64,000 bases of DNA from Hippophae tibetana (taxonomy: Eukaryota; Streptophyta; Magnoliopsida; Rosales; Elaeagnaceae). The position numbers were made by a program, and so were the translations under genes. Positions 36,400 through 47,960 of this stretch are shown one piece after another. Location of the stretch: assembly GCA_037013495.1 (NCBI GenBank), contig CM072801.1, positions 15,615,501-15,679,500 on the forward strand. Direction: 5' to 3'. The notes under the pieces were generated by a model. That model worked only from the letters and a program-made list of their open reading frames with translations. It had not been told where the DNA came from and ran no database searches. How positions within the stretch are numbered: position 1 is the stretch's first letter; each line of letters opens with the position of its first letter.

Positions 36400-38260
36400 G
36401 TATATGATTTACTTTTATAAACCATGAAGAAGAAACCTTTAACCAAGAAGAATTTAAAAAACTAAAAAATGAAATCAAAATAATGAATGCATTAGTTCAT
36501 GATTTTATATTAGGAAAAATAATGTTTAAAGATAAAATAAAAAATTATACATTTAGAAATAAATGAAAGTCTAGTAGGCGTAGCAAAAAATCAAGTAACA
36601 TTATTTCAAACTTTGAAACTTTTAATAGAGGAAATTGATTTAGTCCAAGAATTAAACACAAAATACCTACAAGATATAATTGAAACACAAAAAGAATTAT
36701 TAAAGGAAATAAAAGAATGTGTTATAATAAACTACAATAAGATATATATATGGAATTTTCAAAACTAAGAAAAATGTATATAACATTCTTAGAAACAATA
36801 AAATTACAGGTCATAAATATGGCCCATTAGAAGGACTAAAAGAAGAACCACTTAAGAGATCAAACACCTTGATTCCTAAAAATCAGAAAAGAAAGAATGA
36901 AGAACAATTTGATAAAAAAGATATAATTTTCTTTTGATGGAATATAGAAAAGAATTAGAGAAAGAATTCATGAATCTTGAAAATAGGGATATAGAAAAAT
37001 TAGTTAGTCTATTAAAACTAACAAATGAAGAAATAGAAGAACATTATAAGAAAAAACTTTGTACAAACAAAAAAGAAGATGATATGACAGTAATCAGTTA
37101 GACTAATTTTAAACCAGAAATTATGACCCCAAAAGGTCATATAAAACCAATTTCATTACCAATTCCTTATCAAGAAGCAACACCTAACCCGCATAGGGGA
37201 GAAAGAAATAGGTAAAGGAAAAAACTACCTGACGCCATAGATAGAAGAAGACAACCACCCAAAATGGAAGAAAAATTGCATTAGGGAACTAGAGGTAATA
37301 TCCCACTAGAATTCAAACTCCATGATAGTTATAAATATGATATTTTAGATTTAGACTGTATAAGAGATAAGAAAAATATATTAGATGAATGGGTTAGTGG
37401 TATGAGTGAGCTCATACAAACCTATTAAACTACCCAAAGAAACCCTTTTAATCTGTAGGGTACTAGTAGCTCATAAAATGACCAGAAATGTTAAAGTTTG
37501 GTTTCATATTTAATAGACTAATAACATTTATTAATGTAAGGGAATGCTCCCACGAGAATAGAATACTTAGACATAGTAATAAATGAAATATACAAGTAAT
37601 TTATTGGAGAAAATAAAAGAAGAACTATCATTGAATCCATTGAGAATGAAATCAATGAAGCTAAATGGAATTTAACAAATATAGAAATTTATGACATGTG
37701 TTACATAGATTCTTTTATTTGTAAATATGAAATGCATTATCATAAATTATCAAGCTTTATGCAAACAATTTATAAAGAAATGTTTTTCCAAAAATTAAAT
37801 GGAACACTACATAAGACCTTAATAGAAAATTGGGAAAAGAGAAATAGGAAAACTACACTAGACACCCTAAGAGGAAGAATAAGAAGCCTTACAAGTTGGA
37901 TAATTATTAAATGCCAAGAAAGAAAGGAATATAAACAAATAAGAGGAAATGATAAAATTTGTTGTGATATATAAGAGATCTTAGAATACTAGAAAAATAT
38001 AGATTTAATATAAAACCTTACAAACAAAAATACAAAAAATTTAAAAGATATAAAGTTAAAAAACAAGATTTTCAAAAATATAAAAGAAGATTTAATAGGA
38101 AAACCTATAAGAAAGATATTTTAGAAGAAAGAGGTATAAACCTCTTAAAAATAGGAATTACTACCTTTTAGGAAAGAAAAAAAAACATATGTTAGATCTG
38201 TAATAAAGGAAATTATGCCAACGAATGTCCACGTAAGCTATAACATAGAAAATAATTTAA
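36400..38260 (+). pseudogene. Endogenous caulimovirid 1: coat-protein region with degraded zinc knuckle
   Basis: Lysine- and glutamate-rich discontinuous frames (longest 37696-37974) fit the coiled and basic parts of a caulimovirid capsid region. At about 38189-38230 a CCHC-like relic ends in NYANECP; it has a stop inside, lacks one spacing residue and shows Tyr at the His position. It precedes the protease, as expected. Domain limits are approximate. Confidence 0.5.
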
Positions 38261-38299
38261 AAAGGAATTTTCACAAAAACCAAAAATCTTAGGGAAAGC

Positions 38300-38920
38300 T
38301 TTCAAAATGGAGTTAGAACCAATTGAGAAATCTGATATAAAAGATACTTACAATATTTATCTATTAGAAGAAACTGAGGAAGAAATAATCGACTCAGAAT
38401 ATAAACACTCAGTTATAGGTATTCCTCATCAGAATATGAATGATTTGTTTAATATTACAAATCCAAATATTACCTATATCAAAGTAGGACTAAAATTTAA
38501 AGGTTATGCTAACTACCATCCACACACACACACACACACATACACACACACACACACACATATATAGACACAGTGACTAGTATATGTGTAGCAAGTAAAT
38601 ATGTATTTCTAAAAGAACACTAGAAATAAGCACCAAAAGATTTAATTGTAAGAATTGCTAATAATAATACAATAAATCTTAATAAGATATTAAAAGATAC
38701 AAATATAATGATAGAAGGAGAAAAGTTTCACATTTCTATCATATATCAACAGAAAACAGGAGTTGACTTATTAATAGGAAAGGCTTTTTTAAATCTATAT
38801 CAACCTTTCACATAATATTTAGACAAAATAAATCTAACAACACTAGATGGTGATATCATCTATGTATCAAAAATAAGAAAAGTTTTAGCTATATCAAATC
38901 CCACTTTTATGCACCAACAT
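38300..38920 (+). pseudogene. Endogenous caulimovirid 1: aspartic-protease remnant with CA microsatellite
   Basis: An open stretch (38307-38567) runs into a (CA)n/(AC)n microsatellite at about 38520-38562, which replaces or interrupts the protease start. Beyond it 'DLLIGKAFL' (about 38767-38793) matches the second conserved motif (LLG-x-x-FL type) of retroviral-like proteases. The DTG catalytic motif is not found. Confidence 0.5.
38520..38562. repeat. (CA)n microsatellite
   Basis: CACACACA...TACACACACA... of about 40 bp, interrupted once by TA, inside the caulimovirid 1 protease region. Confidence 0.9.
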
Positions 38921-38989
38921 AAAAAGCAAAAACGTGGTGAGATAGAACAACAAAAACCTTATTTAGAAAATATTTCATTAGATATAGAA

Positions 38990-39870
38990 GAGAAATAAAT
39001 AAAACTATTAAAAAAATATCAATTCAGAAAATCCTTTGTATCTAAAAATAAATCAATCTAAGAAAATAGTCAACATAAAATTAAGAGATCTTAACAAGGT
39101 CATAAAAATAAAACCAATGATTTATACTTCAGAACACAGAATTGAATTTAGAAAACAAATTCAAGAACTTTTGGAATTAAAAGTCATAATACCAAGTAAT
39201 TCACCTCCCTCTAGTATAACATTCTTAGTTGAAAAAGGTGAGAAAAGAAGAAGAAAAAAGAGAATGATAATAAACTTCAAAGTATTGAATTTAAAAAACA
39301 TTTATGATGGATACTTCATTCCAAAGAAATAAAAAATATTATTATTAATAAAAGGAAATAAAATACTTCTCAAGTTTTGATTGTAAAAACAGATTTTGGT
39401 AAATAAAATTGGATGAAGAATCTCAATAATTAACGACATTTAGTTTCCCTCAAGGACAATTTCAATGGATTGTTGTACTATTTGGACTAAAATAAGCTTG
39501 AGTTATCTTTCAAACATTATTTGGATATTTTTAATATTCTACAAGAATGTAGAAGAGAAGGCATTGTACTCTCTGAAAAGTAAGTAGTACTTGTTCAGTA
39601 AAAAATTAAATATTTAGGGTTAGAAATTGAAGATGGAAAACATAATCTACAATCACATATACTAAATAACATTAAAGGTTTTCCTAGTGAATTAAAAGAT
39701 AAAAAACAACTACAAAAGAAGATACTCTCTATGTGGACAAATTAAAAGTAAAGGTAAAATTTTTACCAACTTTATACCATCCAAGGCTGGATGATAAAAT
39801 GATAATTGAAACAAATGTTTCACAAGAATATTAGGGAGCAGTTCTAAAAGCAAAAATAGATGAAATAGTA
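38990..39870 (+). pseudogene. Endogenous caulimovirid 1: reverse transcriptase/RNase H remnant
   Basis: The open part 39036-39332 contains the RT finger motifs (SNSPPSSITFLV, MIINFKVLN, IYDGYFIPKK). A KTDF-x-K and a GQFQW block follow with stops. The palm segment that should carry YxDD is deleted near 39535-39545. The connection block (KYLGLEIEDG, about 39610-39640) and the start of RNase H (ETNVSQEY, about 39808-39832) follow directly. Position two of that motif is Asn instead of the catalytic Asp of the usual TDAS. Confidence 0.7.
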
Positions 39871-39990
39871 ATGGAAACGTAGGTCCAATGATAAATAGTA
39901 ATGGACACGAAGACCCAATGATAAATAGTAATGGACACGTAGACCCAATGATAAATATTAATGGACACGTAGGCCCAATGATAAATAATA
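39871..39990. repeat. 30-bp minisatellite at the junction of the two viral insertions
   Basis: Four units of exactly 30 bp start at 39871, 39901, 39931 and 39961 (ATGGACACGTAGGCCCAATG plus ATAAATAGTA), differing by only 1-4 bases. A partial fifth follows (CTGGACCTAT). The array sits between the RNase H remnant of caulimovirid 1 (plus) and the last ORF of caulimovirid 2 (minus). Because 30 is a multiple of three, it leaves an open frame on the minus strand that is not a real gene. Confidence 0.9.
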
Positions 39991-39996
39991 CTGGAC

Positions 39997-41462
39997 CTAT
40001 TTTGGAGCCCAAAATTTCATATCTATAGTTGAGGTCTCTAAATCAATTAAGTCCTCTTCTGAAGCTTGTGATGGAGATACTGTTTTATTGGGTGATTGTG
40101 TTTCATTCGAATCAAGTAACTCTTCTTTTGGGGGCTGAGATGTTTGCCCAGATGATAGTTGTTTGATGATGTCCAAGAGTTCTTCTTGGGTTTTTGCTTG
40201 AGCAATTAGGGAATTTGTGTGTGCCTTTTGTGCTAATAAAAGTAAAGATGCTTGTATTTCCTCCACCGGGTGTTCTATGTAACCTTTTTGGGTTAGCCAT
40301 TTTTCAATAGCTGGTAATAAGAGTGTTTTTGGGATCATAAATGACGACCACCATTTAATTTGAAATGATCATTTAATAGTCATTACCTCTGATGCTTCTG
40401 GGTATAAGACCCATTGACATACCCAAGGAAGGTAAAATTTTGTACAAAATATACATAAAGGAGGGAATCTAGCTTCCTTTATTGATGGTTTATAATACGA
40501 CTGGAAAGATTCATAACTCTCTTTTACAGGAGATATAAGAATTGATGAAAGGTTTCTGAATAGTTTCCACCATTGTAAAAACCAAGATGGGAACCGGTTT
40601 GGATTAATGAATTTATTGACAAAGAAAAACAACTAAGAATGTTGGTTATCTTTGTTTTGGATAAGAAATGCATTAAACCATGCCTGGTGATAATCCCAAT
40701 AGTTGTATGATGTACAATGGGGAATGGAGTGAGTTACACTGACTGGGAATGTCAATTGTTTATATAGTTCATTTCCCCAATCTGCTGGAGATATGATTTT
40801 ATGTAGTTTGGTAGTTGAAAACTGTACTTCTGTTGATTTTGGGTAATGAAAATATTTGAATTCCATACTACCTGTAATTTCCAAAATACTCTGATAGTAT
40901 TGAGGAGTTTTTGATGATAATGATGGCCTGTAAAATATTCCTTTTCCAAAATAGCTTTGGACGGCCAAGAAGGGGTTTTGGTTAAAAAATTATTTTTCAA
41001 TAATGGTTACTACATGAGTTGGATGTTTCTTAAAATACTCATATGATGATTTTGTTTTTGGAAATGCTTCCCCCTCATTTGGGAGGAAAATAAGTTGAGG
41101 ACGTAATTCCTCTTTCTGGAATAGAAATTGGTCTAGTTTTTTTTTTGAGAAAATATTTTTGATTTGGAAGGTATGATTTCCAAATTTGATGAAACAGTTG
41201 GTCCCCCAATTTCTGGGATACAATGAAATGTAGTTCTGATTTTCTCAGAATCCATATTTTGCAACCATTCATGGATGCGATTATTTAATTCTAAATCCTC
41301 AGGAGTGAGTTGAGGTGATGATTGTTCCAAGGTTTGTTTGAAAGATGATGATTGGTTATGGGTAACATGAGACTAGGTCATGATGGGTTTAACCAATGAA
41401 AGGCTGGTAATGGTTAGGTTTGGAGGTTCACTCTTCTCCTTTCCCTTTTTTTTCTTGCTCAT
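39997..41462 (-). pseudogene. Endogenous caulimovirid 2: downstream ORF (unknown function)
   Basis: A start MSKKKKGKEK at 41462 overlaps the RNase H end by a short distance in another frame. The reading continues through open pieces at 41133-41330, 40990-41223, 40633-41000, 40369-40632 and 39997-40338, each in a different frame, so several frameshifts have occurred. The C-terminal piece is Gln/Ser/Thr-rich. Florendovirus-type genomes carry an ORF2 of unknown function in this place; the identity here is inferred from position. Confidence 0.55.
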
Positions 41463-41479
41463 CGTGGTACCTGTTTTGA

Positions 41480-41901
41480 AGAAATTCTCTGGTTAGAAAA
41501 TCTGGTAATGATTTCTCTTCTCCTTTGATAAATTCTATATGAAAATAAAAAATACTTAATAGTGCTTGCCATCTGGCAAAAATTTGTTTTGATGCAATAT
41601 TTTTAACATCTTTTAATAAAATTTATTTTGCAGATTTACAATCAATCCTTAGTAAAAAACTTTGATTTAATAAATCCGATTGAAACTTAGAAATACAAAG
41701 TACTATGGAAAGTACTTCTTTTTTAACAGTGGAATAATTCTTTTGACAATCATTCCAATGGCCAAAGACAAACTAAATAATTTGTTCATTATTATCTTGG
41801 GCTTGTTTTAAAATCCCACTATAGCCAAGCTCACTGGCATTAGTTTCTACTACCTTGGGGAGTGTTGGATCCGTAAGATGTAAACATGGAATATTTTGAA
41901 C
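41480..41901 (-). pseudogene. Endogenous caulimovirid 2: RNase H domain
   Basis: The reading (with stops) begins at ETNASELGYSGIL (about 41820-41862), the place of the first catalytic Asp (usual TDAS), here Asn. It ends with LPDFLTREFL (about 41486-41515), the typical C-terminal motif of caulimovirid polyproteins. Confidence 0.65.
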
Positions 41902-42530
41902 CTATGCTTTTATTTTTTGCACAATTTTGGTGTGTTCTTTTGTCCAAGGCTCATGAGTTTTTTTAAGATTATTATGTAGAGGTTTTGTGAACCTATTAAT
42001 ATTTGGGCGGAAACTTAATACGTAATTTAAGCTACCTAGAAATCTTTGTAGTTGGGTTTTGTCAATAATCCTATTAGGAAACTTAGTTGTAAACTGTAGG
42101 GATCTATTGATAGGAATTATTGTTCTATTGGATACACTGTGTCCAAGAAACCTAATATTTGTTTGGAAAAGACTCTTTTTCTTGGCTGATAATGCCAGTC
42201 CATTCCTCTTGATGATATGGAAGAAAGTTTTGAGATGTCTGATGTGTTGTCTGACATCTTTTGAAAATATAAGTACATCATCGATGTACACAATACAGAA
42301 TTCTGAGTAAGGGTTGAATATATCATTCATAATCCTTTGAAACTCAGAAGTTGCATTTTTGAGCCCAAATGGCATAACATTCCACTCAAACTGCCCAAAT
42401 GGTATAGTGAATGCAGTTTTGTACCTATGTTGAGGCTCGATTTGAATTTGCCAAAAGCCTGATTTCATATCAAACTTTGAAAATATGGATGATGAATACA
42501 ATCTTTAAAGTAAGTCCTTTTTATTTAGGA
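41902..42530 (-). pseudogene. Endogenous caulimovirid 2: reverse transcriptase domain
   Basis: The open stretch of 199 residues (42501-41902) holds FSKFDMKSGFWQI, MPFGLKNATSEFQRIMNDIF and the intact catalytic YIDDVLIFS box, then FLGHSVSN and QRFLGSLNYV of the connection. The finger part upstream (42530-42800) is present but broken, with a frameshift and stops. The RT copied pregenomic RNA into DNA in the virus. Confidence 0.85.
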
Positions 42531-42813
42531 TAGGGTACCCAATCCATTTTAAGGCTTGATTCAAAGGTTTATAGTTGATAACTAGCCGAGGAGTTCCTTT
42601 CTCAATCTCGGCAGATTTGTTGACATAGAAGGCCGCACAGCTCCACAGTTATCTGGATTTTGATATGAGTTTCTTAGATAAGAGTTCAACGATTTCCTTT
42701 CTACAGAATTACTCAAGGTCACCATTCATTTGAATAGGCCTTACTTTTGTAGGAATATCCTTCTCATTGAAGGATGATTCATATGGTAAATCTACCATAT
42801 GTTCTTTTCTTTC

Positions 42814-43428
42814 CTAGAATGCACTGGGTAATTCAGAGCAAACTTCTTTATCAAAAGAAGTTTGTAATTTAGATATTTTTTCTTTGATCTCTAGGATTTG
42901 AAGTTCTCTCTCAATAGTATGAAACTGAACTTTGGATTTGAGATAGAAAATGTCCTTTTCTCTATGATTTATAAGAACATAAATCTCTTTTGGAGAGATT
43001 GAATATATTTTGATGAGATTAAGATCTCTAGTTTTTGGTTCTTCGATGAAAGGGAAGCCGAAGGCTTCTCTTCCTATTTTGAAAGAAATCCTATCATGTT
43101 TAACAGAATATGGGGTAATGATATCCATAAAGGGAGTACCTAATATGACAGAGTAGCCTATGTTATTTACTATGACAAATGGAGTTTTGATAAGGTATGA
43201 TCCTTTTTGAATGGATACCTCAGTTTTCCCAATAATACTCATTTGAGATTTATTGCCTGAATTAAGGCATTCTTCAGTTGGTTTGTAAAATCTTCTTGGA
43301 ACTATCGATGGTGTGATGCAATTAAGATTAGCCCCTGTTTCAAATAGGGCAATAGTTTCTAGTTTTGATTCATCAAGGAATATTAAGGTTATCTTAATTT
43401 TATATTTCTGAGTGGTAATTTTTCTCAA
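42814..43428 (-). pseudogene. Endogenous caulimovirid 2: aspartic protease with ETGA in place of DTGA
   Basis: 204 open residues. The catalytic motif position reads ALFETGANLNCI where the family has a DTGA/DTGS; the catalytic Asp is Glu. Downstream, VILGTPFMDIITPY is the second conserved motif. The domain leads into the RT (43428 and 42501 are in the same frame), with stops between. Confidence 0.75.
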
Positions 43429-43994
43429 GTTTTAGATTTCTTGATTATTTGGAGTAAGATCATCATCAGAATAACTTACATAAGTTGCTATTTTTTCTCC
43501 ATTATTAAGTAGTTGAAACTTAATATCATATTCTTTTAATTTTTCTTTAAGTTGGTGGAGTTCTAGTTTAATAGTTTTGATTTCAATTTTTAAGTCTTGA
43601 ATTTGACTTTCTAGTGTGATAACTTTGTTTTTTCATTTCAGAACAGTGGTGAGGTTATAATAGAATATGCTGGTATTTGGAAGTTCAGAATTTCTTTTGA
43701 TGGATTATGATTTGGCCAAACAAGTACTTAGGTATTCTACATAAAGTTTGGTTATTGATGGGTCATTTAACTTAAGGATTGTTTCTTAAAGTTGTTCATC
43801 TTCGTCCTTAGTTAATACATTTATATTTTTGCTAGAGGAATATGAATTGTTGGTTGCAAATTCATCATCCTGGAGATTAGATTCCTCGTCTGACCATTGG
43901 TCAGGCTCATATGATGATGATGTATCTACCATTAGGACAGATATTTTGGCATAGGTGTCTTCTTCAAGTTTTAATTCATGAAATTTTTTAGACA

Positions 43995-44045
43995 TCTTAT
44001 AGAAATTAGCAGTGTGACCTTTCTTTTCACATTTATAACATTTAA
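43995..44045 (-). pseudogene. Endogenous caulimovirid 2: zinc knuckle missing its last Cys
   Basis: The minus strand reads CYKCEKKGHTANFYKM. The knuckle pattern C-2x-C-4x-H-4x-C is complete except that the final Cys is Tyr. It sits directly after the coat protein core as expected. Confidence 0.7.
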
Positions 44046-44117
44046 AGTTTTTAAAGGGTTTTTAATGTTGGTTTGATTCCTTATTAAAATTTCTTTTATA
44101 AGGTTTATTATAAAAAT

Positions 44118-44954
44118 TCATTCTTTTTTCAAAGAATGGTTTTCTTGATTTTGAAATTTTTTATAAGTTTTATGTGATTCCTTATAAGGTTTTGATTTAG
44201 TTTTACTGAAAATTCCTTCGCAGGTTTTTTCAATAGAAAGATTACCATCAAACTGTTTACAGAATAATCCAATTTCTCTTTTGGAAACTTTTAGTTCCAA
44301 TTTTATTTGTTTTTGGATTTTCAAATCTTGACAAATTTGAAGACCCTGGTTTTGAGCAAAACTTATTAATTGACTATAGGTCAGTTGATCATATGGGATG
44401 ATATGATTCCCATAAGTTTCGCGGATTTTATGTCTGGTTTTCTCACCTAAGAGTGGAGGAAGTCTAACTAGGAATTTCTCCTTCCAGAATGGTTGAATAG
44501 AGTCATCTCTTAATATAACTCTAGACAGAAATGTAGTTTTATAATTTGGAAAATCACTCATCTTCCTACATTTTATGTAAGAAAGAAGATCAACGTTTTT
44601 ATCCTTTAAATGGGATGGATCTCTCATAAAATGATGTGATATGGTAAAGAGTAGAGTGAAGACTGCATCCTGTATTGGAGCTCCTTGATGGGAAAGTATG
44701 GGGATACCATACTCATCATTCAATATTGCATTGCAAATATCTAACTGTTGTATTTTTGAAAGATGGTGATCCCACCATCTTTTTAGTTGGCATGAGAAGC
44801 CAGCTATTAGTAATTCCATAACTGTTTTATCAGTTGTACCAATTTGGGTTTTATAAGCATTTGAAACCATGGTCATTTGTTGTAAGATATTTAGTATCTC
44901 ATGATCAATCATTCCAAACATAGATAGAAGACGCGTTATATTTTCATTGGACAA
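44118..44954 (-). pseudogene. Endogenous caulimovirid 2: coat protein domain
   Basis: 278 open residues. The part with ELLIAGFSCQLKRWWDHHL and the later 'FLVRLPPLLGEK' and 'YSQLISFAQNQGLQIC' blocks fit the capsid core of petu-like caulimovirids, where a conserved 'GF...LK.WWD..L' motif occurs. A basic C-terminus leads to the zinc knuckle. Confidence 0.7.
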
Positions 44955-45144
44955 GCTGACTAGGTTGGGTTCCTATGGTGTGAGGATACCTAACTGGGCT
45001 AGGTTCTTGCCAAGCTAATTTTTGTAGGTGATGAATTGGTTCATGAATGGATTCCTGGGAACCATCCTCAGATGATATTTCAGATTCTAGTTTGCTAAGA
45101 ATGCTAAGATCTTGTAATGATTTCTGAGTTGATGTTGGAATCAC

Positions 45145-46622
45145 TGGTGACTCAGGAACAACTAGTCCTATTTTTTAAAAAAATTGGTCTTCTAATTGGG
45201 ATCTAAGGGTATTGTTCCAATTTTGATGTTATTTCTTCATGGGCTGGTTTGGAGACCTAGAATGGTTTGAAAATAGGGTTCTTAACTATCCTATCTGTTG
45301 TTTGATAAGAGGTAGAGGAAATATTTATTTTTAGATTTGTCTCTATCCGAATTAATTGTTTTCCTAAAGTATTTAGGCTTATGTTGGTATAGTCATTTTG
45401 GGTAACAATGTTTTTGGGGTTGGTTGCCTAGTTCTCTTGAGGATTCTTAAAAGGAAAGGCTTATACTTGACTATCTTGGTAAGGGATGGTAATAGGTCTT
45501 AATGGAGGATGTTCAGCTTCAACTGAACCATCTGGAGTTTCCCATACGGGTAACTTCTTTTTTGTTTTGATCATATTAACTTCGTTAATTAGATCATCCG
45601 TTTCTTCTAAAAACTTATCGAAGTCATCTAGTGTGATTTCGTTAGGTTTAATTTCTGAAAAAGGTTTTAATCTGTGGAGTTAGAACTACTAAATCTGTAG
45701 CTAATGGCTCTACTGGTTCATTTTCTAAAAGCATATCGAAGTCATCCTCTGTGACATCCGAGACACTGATCGAAGGAAATAATTTATATTGTGGAACTAT
45801 AGCTATAGGTTCTATGGCTATTGGTTCTACAGTAATGTTGACTGATTTTGGATCCTGAATAGTAACTAGTAGGTTTCCTATTAAGACCATTGATGGTTTG
45901 ACTAAGTCAACTGGTAATATTTTGCTAGCCTGTTCAGAGCTAACTATTGATGATGAGGATTTAACTATGCTATCCTGGGTAAGGTTAACAATGTGATCTG
46001 GTAATGTTTATTCAGATTTAGGGTTTATCCTATTTGTCTTATATGTATCTTTCTTTTGATGTACGAATGGGGACTCTAATCCTTTGGATGCCCTATAAAT
46101 TTCTATCCATTCGAATTTTTTTATATTTTTATTGTGTTCTTTAATATAACGTTCATGTTTCCTAAAGCAGAATGTTTTGAATGTGTTTTAAAGAACCAAT
46201 ATTTAATTCTTTTATTATTAAGTAGGTTTAGATCTGTTCTAAGGATTTTCTCTTCCCAAGATTCTTCATTATCTACCGCTAATACATTTAACTCATTTAT
46301 CCTAGGTTCTTGGCTAGGTGCTACGGATTGAGTTAGTGATAAAGGAAATATGGGTGATAACTAAGGTGATTCGTTCATCTCATAATCAACAGTGTAAACT
46401 GGTCTGGGTACTTGTGTACTACAGTCTACTCTTTTGAATTTTGTTTTTCTAAGTAAATCTGAGGTTGATAACCTATGATTCGTTTTGAGAGGTAAATCTA
46501 TTAATGAAAAGTCATAGGTGCTTGAAGAGCATCTCATTGATGAAGATCTATTGAATCCTATTTCAATATTTCCATTCTTATATTTTATTATTTCAGAAAG
46601 CTCTGTGTTTTGTTCAGCTACT
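45145..46622 (-). pseudogene. Endogenous caulimovirid 2: linker between movement protein and coat protein
   Basis: A polar, Ser/Thr/Pro/Glu-rich reading with several stops and at least one frameshift; the longest clean pieces are 45648-45890 and 44944-45144. No enzymatic motif is visible. It fills the place of the low-complexity region between MP and CP in single-polyprotein caulimovirids. Confidence 0.5.
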
Positions 46623-46624
46623 TC

Positions 46625-47419
46625 CTATTGATGAGTTTCAGATGTTGGTTGGAAAATTCCTTTTAGTAGCCACCTATCTGAGTATGCTACGTTATCCCAA
46701 CTAATTGGTCTAGGTATTGTAATTTTGGATCTAGACAAGTCTGTCTGTAATAATAAGGTTTCTCTCTTAATAGAGTTATGAATGTTTTTTATATCCCAAG
46801 TGGACGTCATAATTTTATAATGTACTCTAAATAATAAAGCTACCGTAATTCTTCCTGGTAAAACATTAGTATTATGAATTTGGATTTGGAGTGTTAATGT
46901 TTTAAATATTTGGGGATCTGTAATTGATACCACTATATTAGGAAAGTAGTTAAAGGATATATGTCCTAAACCGAAACCCATTTCTACCGTTCCTAATAAA
47001 GATTCCTTGAAATCTGTTAATCTAGCATCTCTTAAGACTGCTAGTATTGATGAGCTTAACCCAAGACGGGTTAAAGGTCTTAATCCAATCTGGACTAGGC
47101 CTATATAAACATACTTGAATTTTTTATCGAAATGTTTTTGTAATGACTCTTTTGAAAGAAGTTGAATTGATTCAAAAGGTAATGAGAGTTGAAGATCTCT
47201 TTCTTTCGTTTTAATGATGTAATCTGTTTTGAAAAGATTCATCATATTCGTTTGATAAATTTGGTTTTTATTGATCCTTGGAACTTTCCAACGATCAATT
47301 GATTTTTCAAAATTTTCAATAGTAACTTCATTACTTTTAGTAATATAAGACTTCTTAGAAGAAGATGATGAAGTTTTATGTAATAAAGGTGATGATGCTG
47401 AAAAGCTTTTTTGTGACAT
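46625..47419 (-). pseudogene. Endogenous caulimovirid 2: movement protein domain
   Basis: An open stretch of 264 residues is the N-terminal domain of the polyprotein. A Ser-rich leader is followed by the 30K-type core, with LPFESIQLLS, YVYIGLVQIGLRPLTR and LGTVEMGFGLGHISF among its blocks. The stop at 46625 is within the polyprotein and the same frame reads on after it, so it is probably a mutation rather than the natural end. The ATG at 47419 lies about 540 nt after the primer site, leaving room for the long leader typical of this family. Confidence 0.75.
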
Positions 47420-47960
47420 GTTTAATCTAAAGAAAATTTAAATTTAAACTACAAACAAATATGGTTAAAACTAATCATCAATATAATATGTATTGCATGG
47501 TAAATACGATTCTTAACAAATAAATTGCAGTCTATTAATAACAAACAAGATACAGAGTATATGTCATGAAATTTGAGTCATGAAATTATTTTAAATAATC
47601 AATGCATGAAGTATTTAACATTTAAGTTCTTGTTCTATCTCTTATAAGAATACTTATAACTTATAACACTTACATAATAGAATTAGTCGTTTGCTAAACC
47701 ACCAGTACTTATAAGGTATTAATGCCCTGAACGCCTTTCACACGGCTTAAGCGGGGCTTACAACCATTCACTCGGATCTATGCATTACTGCAGAAACCTT
47801 ACCTCTTCTATTAGAGTGAACAACTAAGTTATATATCTTAGTACAAGCTAGTACTGAAAGGAGAGATGAATGTTTTAAAACATAGAGAACAATACTAATG
47901 AATATTAACTACTGCATTTATTAATCCATTTAAACTAATCCCTTTGGCTCTGATACCATA
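47420..47960 (-). promoter_or_regulatory. Endogenous caulimovirid 2: leader and tRNA-Met primer-binding site
   Basis: The minus strand carries ATGGTATCAGAGCC (plus 47946-47959), the 12-nt complement of plant initiator tRNA-Met that marks position 1 of caulimovirid genomes. About 540 nt of non-coding leader then lead to the movement-protein start. It is almost certainly part of the viral insertion and not a tRNA gene. Confidence 0.75.

Larger units (their letters stand above)
35395..39870 (+). mobile_element. Endogenous caulimovirid 1 (MP-CP-protease-RT-RNase H order), decayed
   Basis: The plus-strand reading gives, in order, a movement-protein-like region, a coat-protein-like region with a zinc-knuckle relic, a protease remnant, a reverse-transcriptase remnant and the start of an RNase H. 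This order defines Caulimoviridae (plant pararetroviruses). All parts carry stops, frameshifts or deletions. The first 1.25 kb is duplicated at 55428-56652. Its relation to badna-like or other genera is not decided. It is an integrated fossil, not an active virus. Confidence 0.75.
39997..47960 (-). mobile_element. Endogenous caulimovirid 2, near full-length (petuvirus/florendovirus-like layout)
   Basis: On the minus strand the full gene order is present: tRNA-Met primer site and leader (47958-47420), movement protein, a long linker, coat protein with zinc knuckle, aspartic protease, reverse transcriptase, RNase H, and a separate downstream ORF overlapping the RNase H end. About 8 kb matches a caulimovirid genome length (7-9 kb). 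Frames shift several times and stops are scattered, so it is a fossil. The single large polyprotein followed by a second ORF resembles florendovirus-type integrants common in plants; genus placement is inference. Confidence 0.8.

Noticed and set aside
39710..40012. 100-codon minus-strand frame with repeated GPTCPLLFII motif (membrane-protein-like)
   Set aside because: It is only the translation of the 30-bp minisatellite plus flanks and has no homologous family.
47946..47959. Possible tRNA-Met gene
   Set aside because: Only the 3'-end complement (primer-binding site) is present; no cloverleaf can be formed around it. The same holds at 24680-24691.
35395..47960. Possibility of an intact, expressible integrated virus
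   Set aside because: Both caulimovirids show stops, frameshifts, deletions and altered catalytic residues in several domains.
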